Shown: positions 8,607 through 17,000 of the stretch, one piece after another | How positions within the stretch are numbered: position 1 is the first letter of the stretch | Layout: each line of letters starts with the position of its first letter | Assembly: GCA_965603095.1 (NCBI GenBank) | Contig: CBFDBQ010000011.1 | Coordinates: 1 to 42,964, forward strand | Length of the DNA stretch: 42,964 nucleotides | Origin: DAOVVL01 sp965603095 | GTDB lineage: Bacteria > Pseudomonadota > Alphaproteobacteria > Rhodospirillales > Magnetovibrionaceae | Direction of reading: 5' to 3' | Notes under the pieces: model-generated | The model's input: only the letters and a program-made list of their open reading frames with translations | Database searches by the model: none | Told to the model about the DNA's origin: nothing | Position numbers and translations under genes: made by a program

Positions 8607-9566
8607 TTGGAAAAAACGTGGATACCTGAATACATGAATATGCAAAAATACCACAATTCCGACGATGACTACGACAGGTGGCGAGAAAAAAAACTGGCTG
8701 ATTTCCCCGGTTTTTTAGATATTGTTGTGGATATTTCTGATCCATTTAATTTGAGCAATAGTGAGAGCGTTGCCATCCGCGACCTGTTAAAACGCGCAGG
8801 AATGGCTGTTTTTCGGACTCCCCAGAAAGAAAATAAGGAAGAAAATAAGGCAGAAAGCACAGAAGCCGCCAAGGCCATGATGAGTGGGTTTGGCGAGAGC
8901 CTTGGTTTGGGCGGGCGGGACAAAAACCCGTATTCCGACGATGATGCCATTACCCCTCTTCATGTTGCGGCTGGAAATGCCCACAAGGAAGAAGGGAGGA
9001 AGCTTTATATTCCATATACTGACAAAGCTATTAACTGGCATACGGACGGCTATTATAACCCGCCGGAAAGATACATTCACACAATGCTTTTATATTGCGT
9101 AACCCCAGCAATGGAAGGCGGAGAAAATTCGCTGTTTGATCCCGAGATAGCATACATATTGATGCGCGATGCCGATCCCGCCATGGTTGAAGCCATGCGC
9201 CACCCAAAAGCCATGACAATTCCGGCCAATGATGTGGATGATGCGGTAAGCAGGGGGGATGAGACCGGGCCGGTATTTTCTTTTAGTAAAAAAGACGGCT
9301 CTCTTTATATGCGCTATAGCGCACGCAAGAAAAATATCATCTGGCGTGATGACGAAAACACCCACCGGGCAGTAGCATTTCTTGAAAATCTTTTATCAGG
9401 GCCCAATGCGACAAGCAGTCCATATATGTTTAAATATCGTCTTGGCCCCGGAGAAGGTTTAATATGCAATAATGTTTTGCATACTAGAACTGCGTTTAGG
9501 GATGGCGAAAATGAAAAACGCCTTATTTTACGTGGTCGTTACAATGCCAAAATTGATCAGCCATAA
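8607..9566 (+). CDS. TauD/TfdA-like Fe(II)/2-oxoglutarate dioxygenase
   Basis: A 319-residue protein. The iron-binding facial triad is visible as HTD (His145, Asp147) and His292 in NNVLHTR; Arg309 or Arg311 near the end could bind 2-oxoglutarate. The start is a TTG with no clear SD; ATG codons at 8634 or 8640 are alternatives. The region around residues 72-90 is Lys/Glu-rich and is probably a loop. It is divergent from dsrA. TauD itself releases sulfite from taurine, which would fit the sulfur context, but this superfamily acts on many substrates and I would not assign one. Confidence 0.75.
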   Translation: MEKTWIPEYMNMQKYHNSDDDYDRWREKKLADFPGFLDIVVDISDPFNLSNSESVAIRDLLKRAGMAVFRTPQKENKEENKAESTEAAKAMMSGFGESLGLGGRDKNPYSDDDAITPLHVAAGNAHKEEGRKLYIPYTDKAINWHTDGYYNPPERYIHTMLLYCVTPAMEGGENSLFDPEIAYILMRDADPAMVEAMRHPKAMTIPANDVDDAVSRGDETGPVFSFSKKDGSLYMRYSARKKNIIWRDDENTHRAVAFLENLLSGPNATSSPYMFKYRLGPGEGLICNNVLHTRTAFRDGENEKRLILRGRYNAKIDQP

Positions 9567-9608
9567 ATAACTAGTTAAGTATTTAAGCAAAAAAGGAGAG
9601 CACTTATC

Positions 9609-9830
9609 GTGAGCGCAGGCCATCAATCAATAACAGATATTGAAGTTATCGAAGCCCCGTGGAATAAGCAGGTAACTGTGCAGGAAGCTACGTACGAAGG
9701 TGGGTTTAAAATGGTTCGCTTGCGTATAAAAGAAGGAAAACGTTTTACCGATTTGGAATTAGATAGCGCCACCGCCAGCAACCTTGCTGGGCTTTTGCAG
9801 GCATGGTCACAAGCCAATCCCATAAAATAA
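9609..9830 (+). CDS. Small conserved-looking protein of unknown function
   Basis: A 73-residue soluble protein starting with GTG, with AGGAG about ten bases upstream. It has no signal peptide, TM segment or cysteine. Its predicted strand pattern (VTVQEATYEGGFKMVRLRI) followed by a short helix resembles small beta-barrel or hotdog-like folds, but I do not recognise the family with confidence. It lies 42 bases after the dioxygenase and 26 before ctaA, so the three plus-strand genes probably share a transcript. Confidence 0.7.
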   Translation: MSAGHQSITDIEVIEAPWNKQVTVQEATYEGGFKMVRLRIKEGKRFTDLELDSATASNLAGLLQAWSQANPIK

Positions 9831-9856
9831 ATTTTAAAATCGGAGATAATTAAACC

Positions 9857-10927
9857 TTGTCCACATTTTCATCTTACCATCGTCCGCCCAATGCCCGCCG
9901 CATGAAAGTAATGGCCGGCTGGCTTTTTGCTGTTGCGGCAATGGTTTTTGTAATGATTATTATTGGTGGTCTTACGCGCCTAACCCATTCTGGCCTTTCA
10001 ATGGTTGAGTGGAAATTATTTACAGGCTGGATACCGCCAATGAACGAAGCTGATTGGGAGCATCTTTTTTCCAAGTACCAGCTATTTCCTGAATTTCATA
10101 AAAAAAATCCGGACATGACGGTAGATGGCTTCAAGTCAATCTTCTGGCTGGAGTTTATTCATAGATTTTGGGGCCGACTTATAGGCATAGCCTTTTTCGT
10201 TCCTTATGCATTGTTTATGTCGAGAGCATGGTTCCGTCCAGGTGAGGCGCTTTTTTGGAAACTAACAGGCCTGTTTGTACTGGGTGGCGCACAGGGACTT
10301 ATGGGCTGGTTTATGGTTGTAAGCGGTATGGTTGACCGCCCCGATGTAAGTCAGTATCGGCTGACTGCACATTTTGGTTTAGCCTTGTTAATAATAGCGG
10401 CTCTTTTCTGGGTTGGGCTTTCCCTTCTTAAGTCTGAGCCGGAATCTGATGTTCGCCAAGACACGGGCGGTCTTGGTCGAGCAAGAATATGGTTGTTTAT
10501 TCTTATTTCAGTGACAGCCGTTTCCGGTGGGTTTGTGGCCGGAACCGATGCGGGTTTTGCGTACAACACATTCCCACTTATGAACGATGAGTTTATTCCA
10601 GGTGGGTTATACGACCTATCGCCGTTTTGGCTGTCGGCCTTTGAAGACATTACAACAATTCAGTTCAACCACCGTATTTTGGCTGAAAGTGTATTAGTTT
10701 TTGTTGGCCTGTTTTGGTTTTTTTCTATCAGGCGTCATCTGGCGCCGACCACCCGTTTGGCCATAAATTGGTTGGCTGCCACCACAATAGCCCAAGTTTT
10801 GTTAGGCATAATAACCCTGCTGCTTGTGGTGCCAGTATGGGCGGCAAGCTTGCATCAGGCGGGCGCGGTTGTGGTGTTTTCGGTGGCACTTTGGGTTGTT
10901 TTCGAGATGCGTAGTTCAAAAAACTGA
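9857..10927 (+). CDS. ctaA: Heme A synthase, CtaA/COX15 type
   Basis: A 356-residue membrane protein with about eight TM segments. Family hallmarks are GGLTRLTHSGLSMVEW near residue 37, EFIHRFWGR near 99, and heme-ligand histidines in HFGLAL, QFNHRI and SLHQAG. It oxidises the C8 methyl of heme O to make heme A for aa3-type cytochrome oxidase. The start is a TTG with CGGAGA ten bases before it. Length and motifs fit the alphaproteobacterial/mitochondrial form. It implies aerobic respiration as the electron sink for sulfur oxidation. Confidence 0.93.
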   Translation: MSTFSSYHRPPNARRMKVMAGWLFAVAAMVFVMIIIGGLTRLTHSGLSMVEWKLFTGWIPPMNEADWEHLFSKYQLFPEFHKKNPDMTVDGFKSIFWLEFIHRFWGRLIGIAFFVPYALFMSRAWFRPGEALFWKLTGLFVLGGAQGLMGWFMVVSGMVDRPDVSQYRLTAHFGLALLIIAALFWVGLSLLKSEPESDVRQDTGGLGRARIWLFILISVTAVSGGFVAGTDAGFAYNTFPLMNDEFIPGGLYDLSPFWLSAFEDITTIQFNHRILAESVLVFVGLFWFFSIRRHLAPTTRLAINWLAATTIAQVLLGIITLLLVVPVWAASLHQAGAVVVFSVALWVVFEMRSSKN

Positions 10928-11004
10928 TATTTAACTGGGTTTTTTATTACTGCCGCTTGTTTCTATGTGAAAAAACACATTAGAATAGCCAGCATAATAT
11001 AATT

Positions 11005-11040
11005 ACCCCTCTAAGATTATTTGAGGGGTCGCTATTTTTT
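11005..11040 (+). terminator. Intrinsic terminator after ctaA
   Basis: ACCCCTC (11005-11011) pairs with GAGGGGT (11023-11029) around an 11-base loop; six T follow at 11035-11040. It separates the dioxygenase-ctaA group from the DHH protease operon. It also argues against the longer reading of the next gene, which would start inside the hairpin. Confidence 0.8.
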
Positions 11041-11101
11041 AAAGTCAGGCCGATGCGAGGGGGCATTTCGGTTTTATCCAAGGGAACAAGGGACACATCT
11101 A

Positions 11102-12037
11102 ATGAGCGATCATAAAAAGTATCGTCTGGTTACAAGAAGCGATTTTGACGGTTTAGTTTGCGCTATGCTGTTAAAGGAAATGGACTTGATTGAAGATATT
11201 AAATTTGTTCACCCAAAGGATATGCAGGACGGAACAATTCTAATATCGGAAGATGATATTACAACTAACCTACCTTATGTTCCCGGAGTTCACATTGCAT
11301 TTGATCATCACGCCAGTGAAATGGTCAGGCTTGACGATATTCCGCCCAACCATGTTATCGATCCTGATGCGCCATCTGCTGCGCGTGTTGTTTATGATTA
11401 TTATGGCGGCAAAATCGAATTTAAAAATGTATCAAATGAAATGATGGATGCAGTCGACAAGGCTGATTCCGCGCAATTCAGTGAAGATGAAATTTTAAAC
11501 CCCGATGGATGGGTGTTGCTTAATTTTATTATGGATTCACGCACTGGCCTTGGCCGGTTCAAAGATTTTCGTATTTCTAACTATCAGTTAATGATGGAAC
11601 TTATCGATTACTGTCGTGACCATACTATTGACGAGATATTAAAGCTTCCCGATGTGGTTGAGCGTACAAAATTATACAAAGAACATGAAAAACAAGCCAA
11701 AGAACAAATTGAACGGTGCACAACAGTGCATGGAAATCTTGCGGTTCTTGACCTGCGCAAGGAAGACACAATTTTTGCCACCAATCGTTTCATGATTTAT
11801 GCCATGTACCCAGATACCAACATTTCAATTCATGTTATGTGGGGTCTTAACAAACTCAACACTGTGTTTGCAACGGGCGGATCAATTCTTAACCGTACAT
11901 CAAAAACCAACATTGGCGAGCTAATGCTTGAATATGGTGGCGGTGGCCATCATGGGGCAGGTACCTGCCAGGTTGACAACGATGAGTCTGAAAAAGTTCT
12001 TAGCGATCTAGTAAAACGGATAACCGAAGACGGATGA
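11102..12037 (+). CDS. DHH-family phosphoesterase (exopolyphosphatase-like)
   Basis: The preferred ATG at 11102 gives 311 residues; an upstream in-frame start at 11021 lies inside a terminator and adds an unlikely basic leader. Motif I is RSDFDGLV, the DHH motif is AFDHHASE, and the C-terminal DHHA1 motif is GGGGHHGAG near residue 285. The family hydrolyses phosphodiester or phosphoanhydride bonds (nanoRNA, c-di-AMP, pyrophosphate or polyphosphate) with bound Mn/Mg. Which of these applies cannot be read from the sequence. Its last bases overlap the next gene by four (ATGA), so the two are translationally coupled. Confidence 0.8.
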   Translation: MSDHKKYRLVTRSDFDGLVCAMLLKEMDLIEDIKFVHPKDMQDGTILISEDDITTNLPYVPGVHIAFDHHASEMVRLDDIPPNHVIDPDAPSAARVVYDYYGGKIEFKNVSNEMMDAVDKADSAQFSEDEILNPDGWVLLNFIMDSRTGLGRFKDFRISNYQLMMELIDYCRDHTIDEILKLPDVVERTKLYKEHEKQAKEQIERCTTVHGNLAVLDLRKEDTIFATNRFMIYAMYPDTNISIHVMWGLNKLNTVFATGGSILNRTSKTNIGELMLEYGGGGHHGAGTCQVDNDESEKVLSDLVKRITEDG

Positions 12038-13575
12038 AAAGATTACCCCAACTCATGGCCTTTGCCTTGGGTGGGGTCATCTCTTTGGCTCTGCTGCAAT
12101 CACTTAGTGCCTGCTCAGAAGGGGGTGGTGTTGCGGTAATGTTTGATCCGCACATAGCATTCACAACCATTGATGTGGCCGGAATAAAAGAAACCAACCG
12201 TTTTTATGATGCCCTTGATAAATACTCCAACAGCCTAGATGACAAGCGAGATAAAGATCATTTCCGTAATGCATTTCGTCATGTGCGGGCCAATTACGTT
12301 AGCGAAGTAAACGACAAAATCTTGATAGATGCGGCAATAGATGGCGTTAATAAATTAAAACCAAAGGACGGTGCGGTCGAGCCAGGCCTGTTGGTGGAAG
12401 CCGCCCTTGATGAAATGCTTTCTTCGCTTGACCCACATTCCCAATATTTGAGCCCCGATGAATTAAAGGAACGCAGGGTTTTTGCTAGCGGAGAATTTGG
12501 TGGATTGGGAATACAGGTAACTATGGAAGATGGGTTGGTAAAAGTAATTGCCCCCATAGAAGACACCCCCGCCGATAGGGCCGGAATGAAAGCGGGCGAT
12601 CTTATATCACACCTTGATGGCAACTCGATTAAAGACATGGCGCTATCGGATGCTGTAAAAATAATGCGCGGCCGTGTTGGAACAAAAATCAACATTACCG
12701 TTATTCGCGAAGACATTGATCCCTTCGATGTATCAATAACACGCGCGGTAATACATGTGCGTTCAGTAAGGTGGCGGGTTGAAAAAAATATTGGCTACAT
12801 TCGGGTTAGCAGTTTCACAGAACAAACCGAGCCAGGGTTGATTGATGCTTTTGAAAAAATAAAAATTGAGGGTGGAGATAAAATAAAAGGCTACGTTCTT
12901 GATCTTAGGAATAATCCGGGCGGGCTTTTGGATCAGGCAGTTATTGTTTCAGATATGTTTCTTGATGATGGTGAGATTGTTTCAATTCGCCCACGCAGAA
13001 CAGATTATTCCAGATCGTATTCTGCTGAACATGGCGATGCAGCAGGGGGGAAACCGGTTGTTGTTCTTGTTAATGAAGGATCGGCATCTGCTTCGGAAAT
13101 TGTTGCTGGCGCACTGAAGGATAATGTTCGCGCCGCCATAATGGGCAGGCGTTCATTTGGAAAGGGCTCTGTTCAAACAATTCAGCAATTACCAATTAAA
13201 GGTGCGCTACAATTAACCACGGCGCTTTATTATTTTCCTTCGGGAAAGTCTATTCAGGCATTGGGTGTGCAACCGGATATTATAATAGATCTTCCACCAG
13301 CTGAGCAAAGCGTCGAAGCGCAAAAAGCTAAAGGAGACAATAAAGAGGCTGAAAACAAAACTGAGGAGCGCATAATTCGCGAGGCAGATCTTCCTGGATA
13401 TATAAATGCCCAAAGCAAAAATACAAAGACAATGGCGGCACACCTTCCTTTTAAGTCATGCCCTGGGGCTGGAGTGGAAGGTAAGGACCATGAATTGGGA
13501 TGTGCTATTGCCTATATTAACTCTTCATCAGCCGCCGCATTTTTAGCCAAAATAGGCGTCACCCCACCGACATAA
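12034..13575 (+). CDS. Carboxyl-terminal processing protease, S41 family, predicted lipoprotein
   Basis: A 513-residue protein. An N-terminal signal ends in the lipobox LSAC (Cys27), so it is probably anchored on the periplasmic face of a membrane. A PDZ domain covers about residues 150-235. The S41 catalytic domain follows: Ser352 in GSASASE, and Lys377 and Gln381 in FGKGSVQ, with the Ser-Lys spacing of 25 expected for Tsp/CtpA. The last 60 residues (after EERIIREADLPGY) are a tail of unclear role with two cysteines. CtpA proteases trim periplasmic proteins and cell-wall hydrolases. The substrate here is unknown. Confidence 0.9.
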   Translation: MKRLPQLMAFALGGVISLALLQSLSACSEGGGVAVMFDPHIAFTTIDVAGIKETNRFYDALDKYSNSLDDKRDKDHFRNAFRHVRANYVSEVNDKILIDAAIDGVNKLKPKDGAVEPGLLVEAALDEMLSSLDPHSQYLSPDELKERRVFASGEFGGLGIQVTMEDGLVKVIAPIEDTPADRAGMKAGDLISHLDGNSIKDMALSDAVKIMRGRVGTKINITVIREDIDPFDVSITRAVIHVRSVRWRVEKNIGYIRVSSFTEQTEPGLIDAFEKIKIEGGDKIKGYVLDLRNNPGGLLDQAVIVSDMFLDDGEIVSIRPRRTDYSRSYSAEHGDAAGGKPVVVLVNEGSASASEIVAGALKDNVRAAIMGRRSFGKGSVQTIQQLPIKGALQLTTALYYFPSGKSIQALGVQPDIIIDLPPAEQSVEAQKAKGDNKEAENKTEERIIREADLPGYINAQSKNTKTMAAHLPFKSCPGAGVEGKDHELGCAIAYINSSSAAAFLAKIGVTPPT

Positions 13576-14071
13576 TCGTGACCCATTCAATGCTTTGTTC
13601 CTTGCGAATCCAAATTAGCCAAATTGCACAGTTGTGACTAAATGTTCCCATTAGCTTCTATTGGGCGTAAATGTGCTTGAAATTGCCAGTTTGAGAGAAA
13701 ATCTCAATAAAACGCATAGCTATTTGAAAATATTGATTTTTATTCCCATTTCACCATTGATCATAAAAAAATTGATTACCCCTGATAATCTTTAAAGACT
13801 ACAATTTTATACAAATTTATCCAATATTTTCAATTAATTGATTGACTTTTGACCCCTTAAAATCGTATTATTCACTTAATCAATAAATATAAAAAAATAT
13901 CATGTGTGTGCTCTATGACGGCCCGGGTTTATGACTCTTGGGGGAATCCGTGTGGAGTTTTTTTCGTGCTCGGATAGCACTTAAGAAATTTCCAGTTTGT
14001 TTATTGTTAATTGCATCGACGATATTATCTATAAGACTTATTCCGATGCATAATTTTGAAAGGCTTTTAAG
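13576..14071 (+). other. 496-base AT-rich leader region of the giant adhesin gene
   Basis: No gene is visible. The region is rich in A/T from 13730 to 13910 and then contains a G-rich stretch. It holds the promoter candidate at 13842-13871, a weak ACTC/GAGT stem followed by seven T (about 13936-13967), and a small GTGCT/AGCAC hairpin near 13970. The leader would be about 190 bases long. I looked for a c-di-GMP riboswitch and did not recognise one. Confidence 0.5.
13842..13871 (+). promoter_or_regulatory. Sigma-70-type promoter candidate for the adhesin gene
   Basis: TTGACT (13842-13847) is followed after 18 bases by TATTAT (13866-13871). Both are close to the consensus and sit in an AT-rich tract. 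Transcription would start near 13878 and leave a leader of about 190 bases before the ATG at 14072. Confidence 0.5.
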
Positions 14072-17000
14072 ATGGCTACTTTGGATACTTCCGGAACGCA
14101 GGGCACCCCAGTAAGTGCTGATGCTTTCTCTGTTGATGTTTCCTCAGGCAACCCGGTTACAATCCCAGAAGGATTGAACCCGGCAACAGCCGATTATGTC
14201 CATGAAGGACCCGACCTGGTTATGAACTGGCCAGATGGTTCACAGGTTGTTGTGACCGATTACTTCATGGCAGAAGATCAGCCTTCACTCATATCTACCG
14301 ATGGCGCCCAGATTAATGGCGATGTTGCGACCCGTCTCGCTGGTTCAGCTACGCCCGGCCAAGTGGCCCAAGTTGGCGAAGGCGTTGCAGAACAGCCCAT
14401 CGGACAGGTCGAAACACTTTCAGGTACAGTTATCGTTATTCGTGCCGATGGCACCAGGGTTGAGATTAAGGCAGGCGATTCTGTTTATCAGGGCGATATT
14501 CTTGAATCTTCTGATGATGGCGCAATTGGCGTTGTGTTGGCAGATGAAACCACGTTCTCCATGGCCGAAAATGGTCGCATGGTTCTGGATGAAATGGTGT
14601 TTGATCCCGGCACCCAAGAAGGCTCTGTTTCGCTTTCTGTTATGCAAGGTGTGTTCACATTCGTTTCCGGTCAGGTTGCCAAAACCGACCCCGATGCCAT
14701 GACCTTAAACACCCCGGTTGCCACCATTGGTATTCGTGGCACTCAGGTTGGTATCGACATTGCCGATGGCAAGGAAATGAAAATTGCATTGATGGAAGAA
14801 GCCGATGGCTTCGTTGGCGAAGTTGTCATTTCCAACAATGCCGGCGTTTCCGTCCTTAACGGTGCAAATGAATTTAGCTCAATCTCCAGCTTCAACCTTC
14901 CGCCAACCGAAGTAACAGTGATGAGCAAGGCCGAACTTGTAAGTTCGTTTGGTAGAGCCCTGCACTCCATGCCTACGCCAGAAGGCGGCAATGTTAACAA
15001 TTACGGAATTGAAACCAAAGAAGATATCCAAAAGGTAGTCGAAGAAGCAAAAGCCGAAGAAGCAAAAGCCGAAGAAGCAAAAGCCGAAGAAGAAGTCACC
15101 TCTGGTGTCGAAGACTTGGCAGATTTTGAAACCGCTGCTGGTGGCGATGATGTTCCCCCTCCCGCAGCTGATATTGCGCTCACCGTTGCGGCCGATGCAG
15201 CGGCTGATGCTGTGCTTGATGTTCAGGCCACAGGCGATGAAACTCCGCCCGAACCCGAACCCGAACCCGAACCAGAACCTGTGGTCAATAGCGCACCGCA
15301 ATCTGTTTATGTGGCGCCAGCACCTGAACCAGAACCAGAACCAGAACCAATACCAACAGTTGTAACGGTAACCGCGGTTGTTGAACCCGACCCAACAGCG
15401 GCCGATACCACCGCTTCAACTGTCGATACGGTTGATGAGGGCGGTACAGTTGCGCTTAATATTGACGCTACCGTCACCCAAGGTGAAGGCACAATTGAAA
15501 CCATTACCGTTTCAGGACTTGAAGGCGCAACCCTTAGCTCCGGCACCGATGACGGCACTGGTACTGTTACACTTAGCCCGCTCGAACTTGCCGACCTAAC
15601 GCTTACGGCTGACGCAGATAGTTTAGCAGATATCAATCTTACCGTTACCGCAACCACCAATGACGGCGTAACGGCAACCGATACCGTGGTTGTTGACGTG
15701 GTTCCGGTTGGCGATGCCCCAACTATTACTGTCGATGTGCCTTCCATTAATATGCTGGAAGATGGCGATGCGGTTGACCTTAACATTACGGTCTCCGACC
15801 CCAATGCCAACGAGGCAGTTAACTCGGTTACCATTACGGGCGTTAATGGCGCAACTCTTAGCGCTGGTATCGACAATGGTGACGGCACATGGACACTTAC
15901 GCCGGGTCAATTAACCGGTTTACAGCTTACACCAAGTACAGACTGGAACGGATCTGTTAATATTGGCGTTAGCGCAACAACCGATCAGGGTGGTAGCGCC
16001 ACGGTTACCGATGCGGTAACAGTTAATGTTGGCGCAGTTGCCGATGCACCAATCGCTACCATTACCCCAGATATGGCAACCGAAGATGCTCCATTTGCGC
16101 TTAACATCACGGCAGAAATGCCAGCCGGTACCAACCACGTGGTTCAAGCCGTAACTATTAGTGGCGTTCCTGCGGGTGCGGTAATTTCTAACGGAACAGA
16201 TGGTGATATAATTTCTACTGGCCCCGATCAGGTTATAACCCTTAGCGTTGACCAGTTGGCAAACTACACCATGCAAACGCCAGCCGATTTCAACGGAACA
16301 GTATCCGGCCTTACGGTAACTGCTACTTCTGATGACAACAATGCATCAGATACCACCACCACTAATGTGACTGTAGGGGCTACTGATGATGCACCAACGG
16401 TTACCATTGATGGTGTAAGCGGAAACGAAGATGCTGCTATTGCACTTAATATAGATGTTGCTGACGTAGATACCGACCTTTCTGCCGTTACCGTTACAAT
16501 TGGCAGCGTTCCCCCAGGGGCGGTTATTTCATATGGCACCGATGGTGCCGTTATACAGCCGCTAGAAAATGGCGATTACGAATTGCCAGCCAGCGAACTT
16601 GCAGGGCTAACCCTGACTCCACCAAAAGATTCAGATGTAAATATTGATCTTGATATTACAGCGTCATCTTCACAAGGAGTCGAAACCACCAGCACCATGA
16701 CTGTAAATGTTAATGCAGTTGCAGATGTGCCAACCGTAAGTATTGATGTTGGCACCCCCACCGTTAATGAAGCGGGTGGGGTTCCCGGTTGGGGACATGG
16801 CGATAATGGTCAAGCGCATTATGGACCTCCGGGGCAAGGCGGCAATTCAGGCAATGGTGGCGAAGGCGGACAGGTTTATCCTGTTGATCTTCAGGCTGCG
16901 CTTGCCGATACCGATGGTTCTGAAACCCTTAGCGTTACAATTAGCGGTGTGCCAACAGGTGGCGAACTTTCCGTTGGCACCGATAACGGTGGCGGCAGTT

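Noticed and set aside
11021..11101. An N-terminal extension of the DHH protein
   Set aside because: It would begin inside the ctaA terminator hairpin and has no SD, while the ATG at 11102 begins the conserved domain at the usual distance.
13878..14071. A c-di-GMP riboswitch in the adhesin leader
   Set aside because: The GEMM-type core sequences are not present; only weak stems are visible.
15041..15085. Tandem repeats as a CRISPR or other non-coding array
   Set aside because: The units are 15 bases, without spacers, and in frame in a protein gene.
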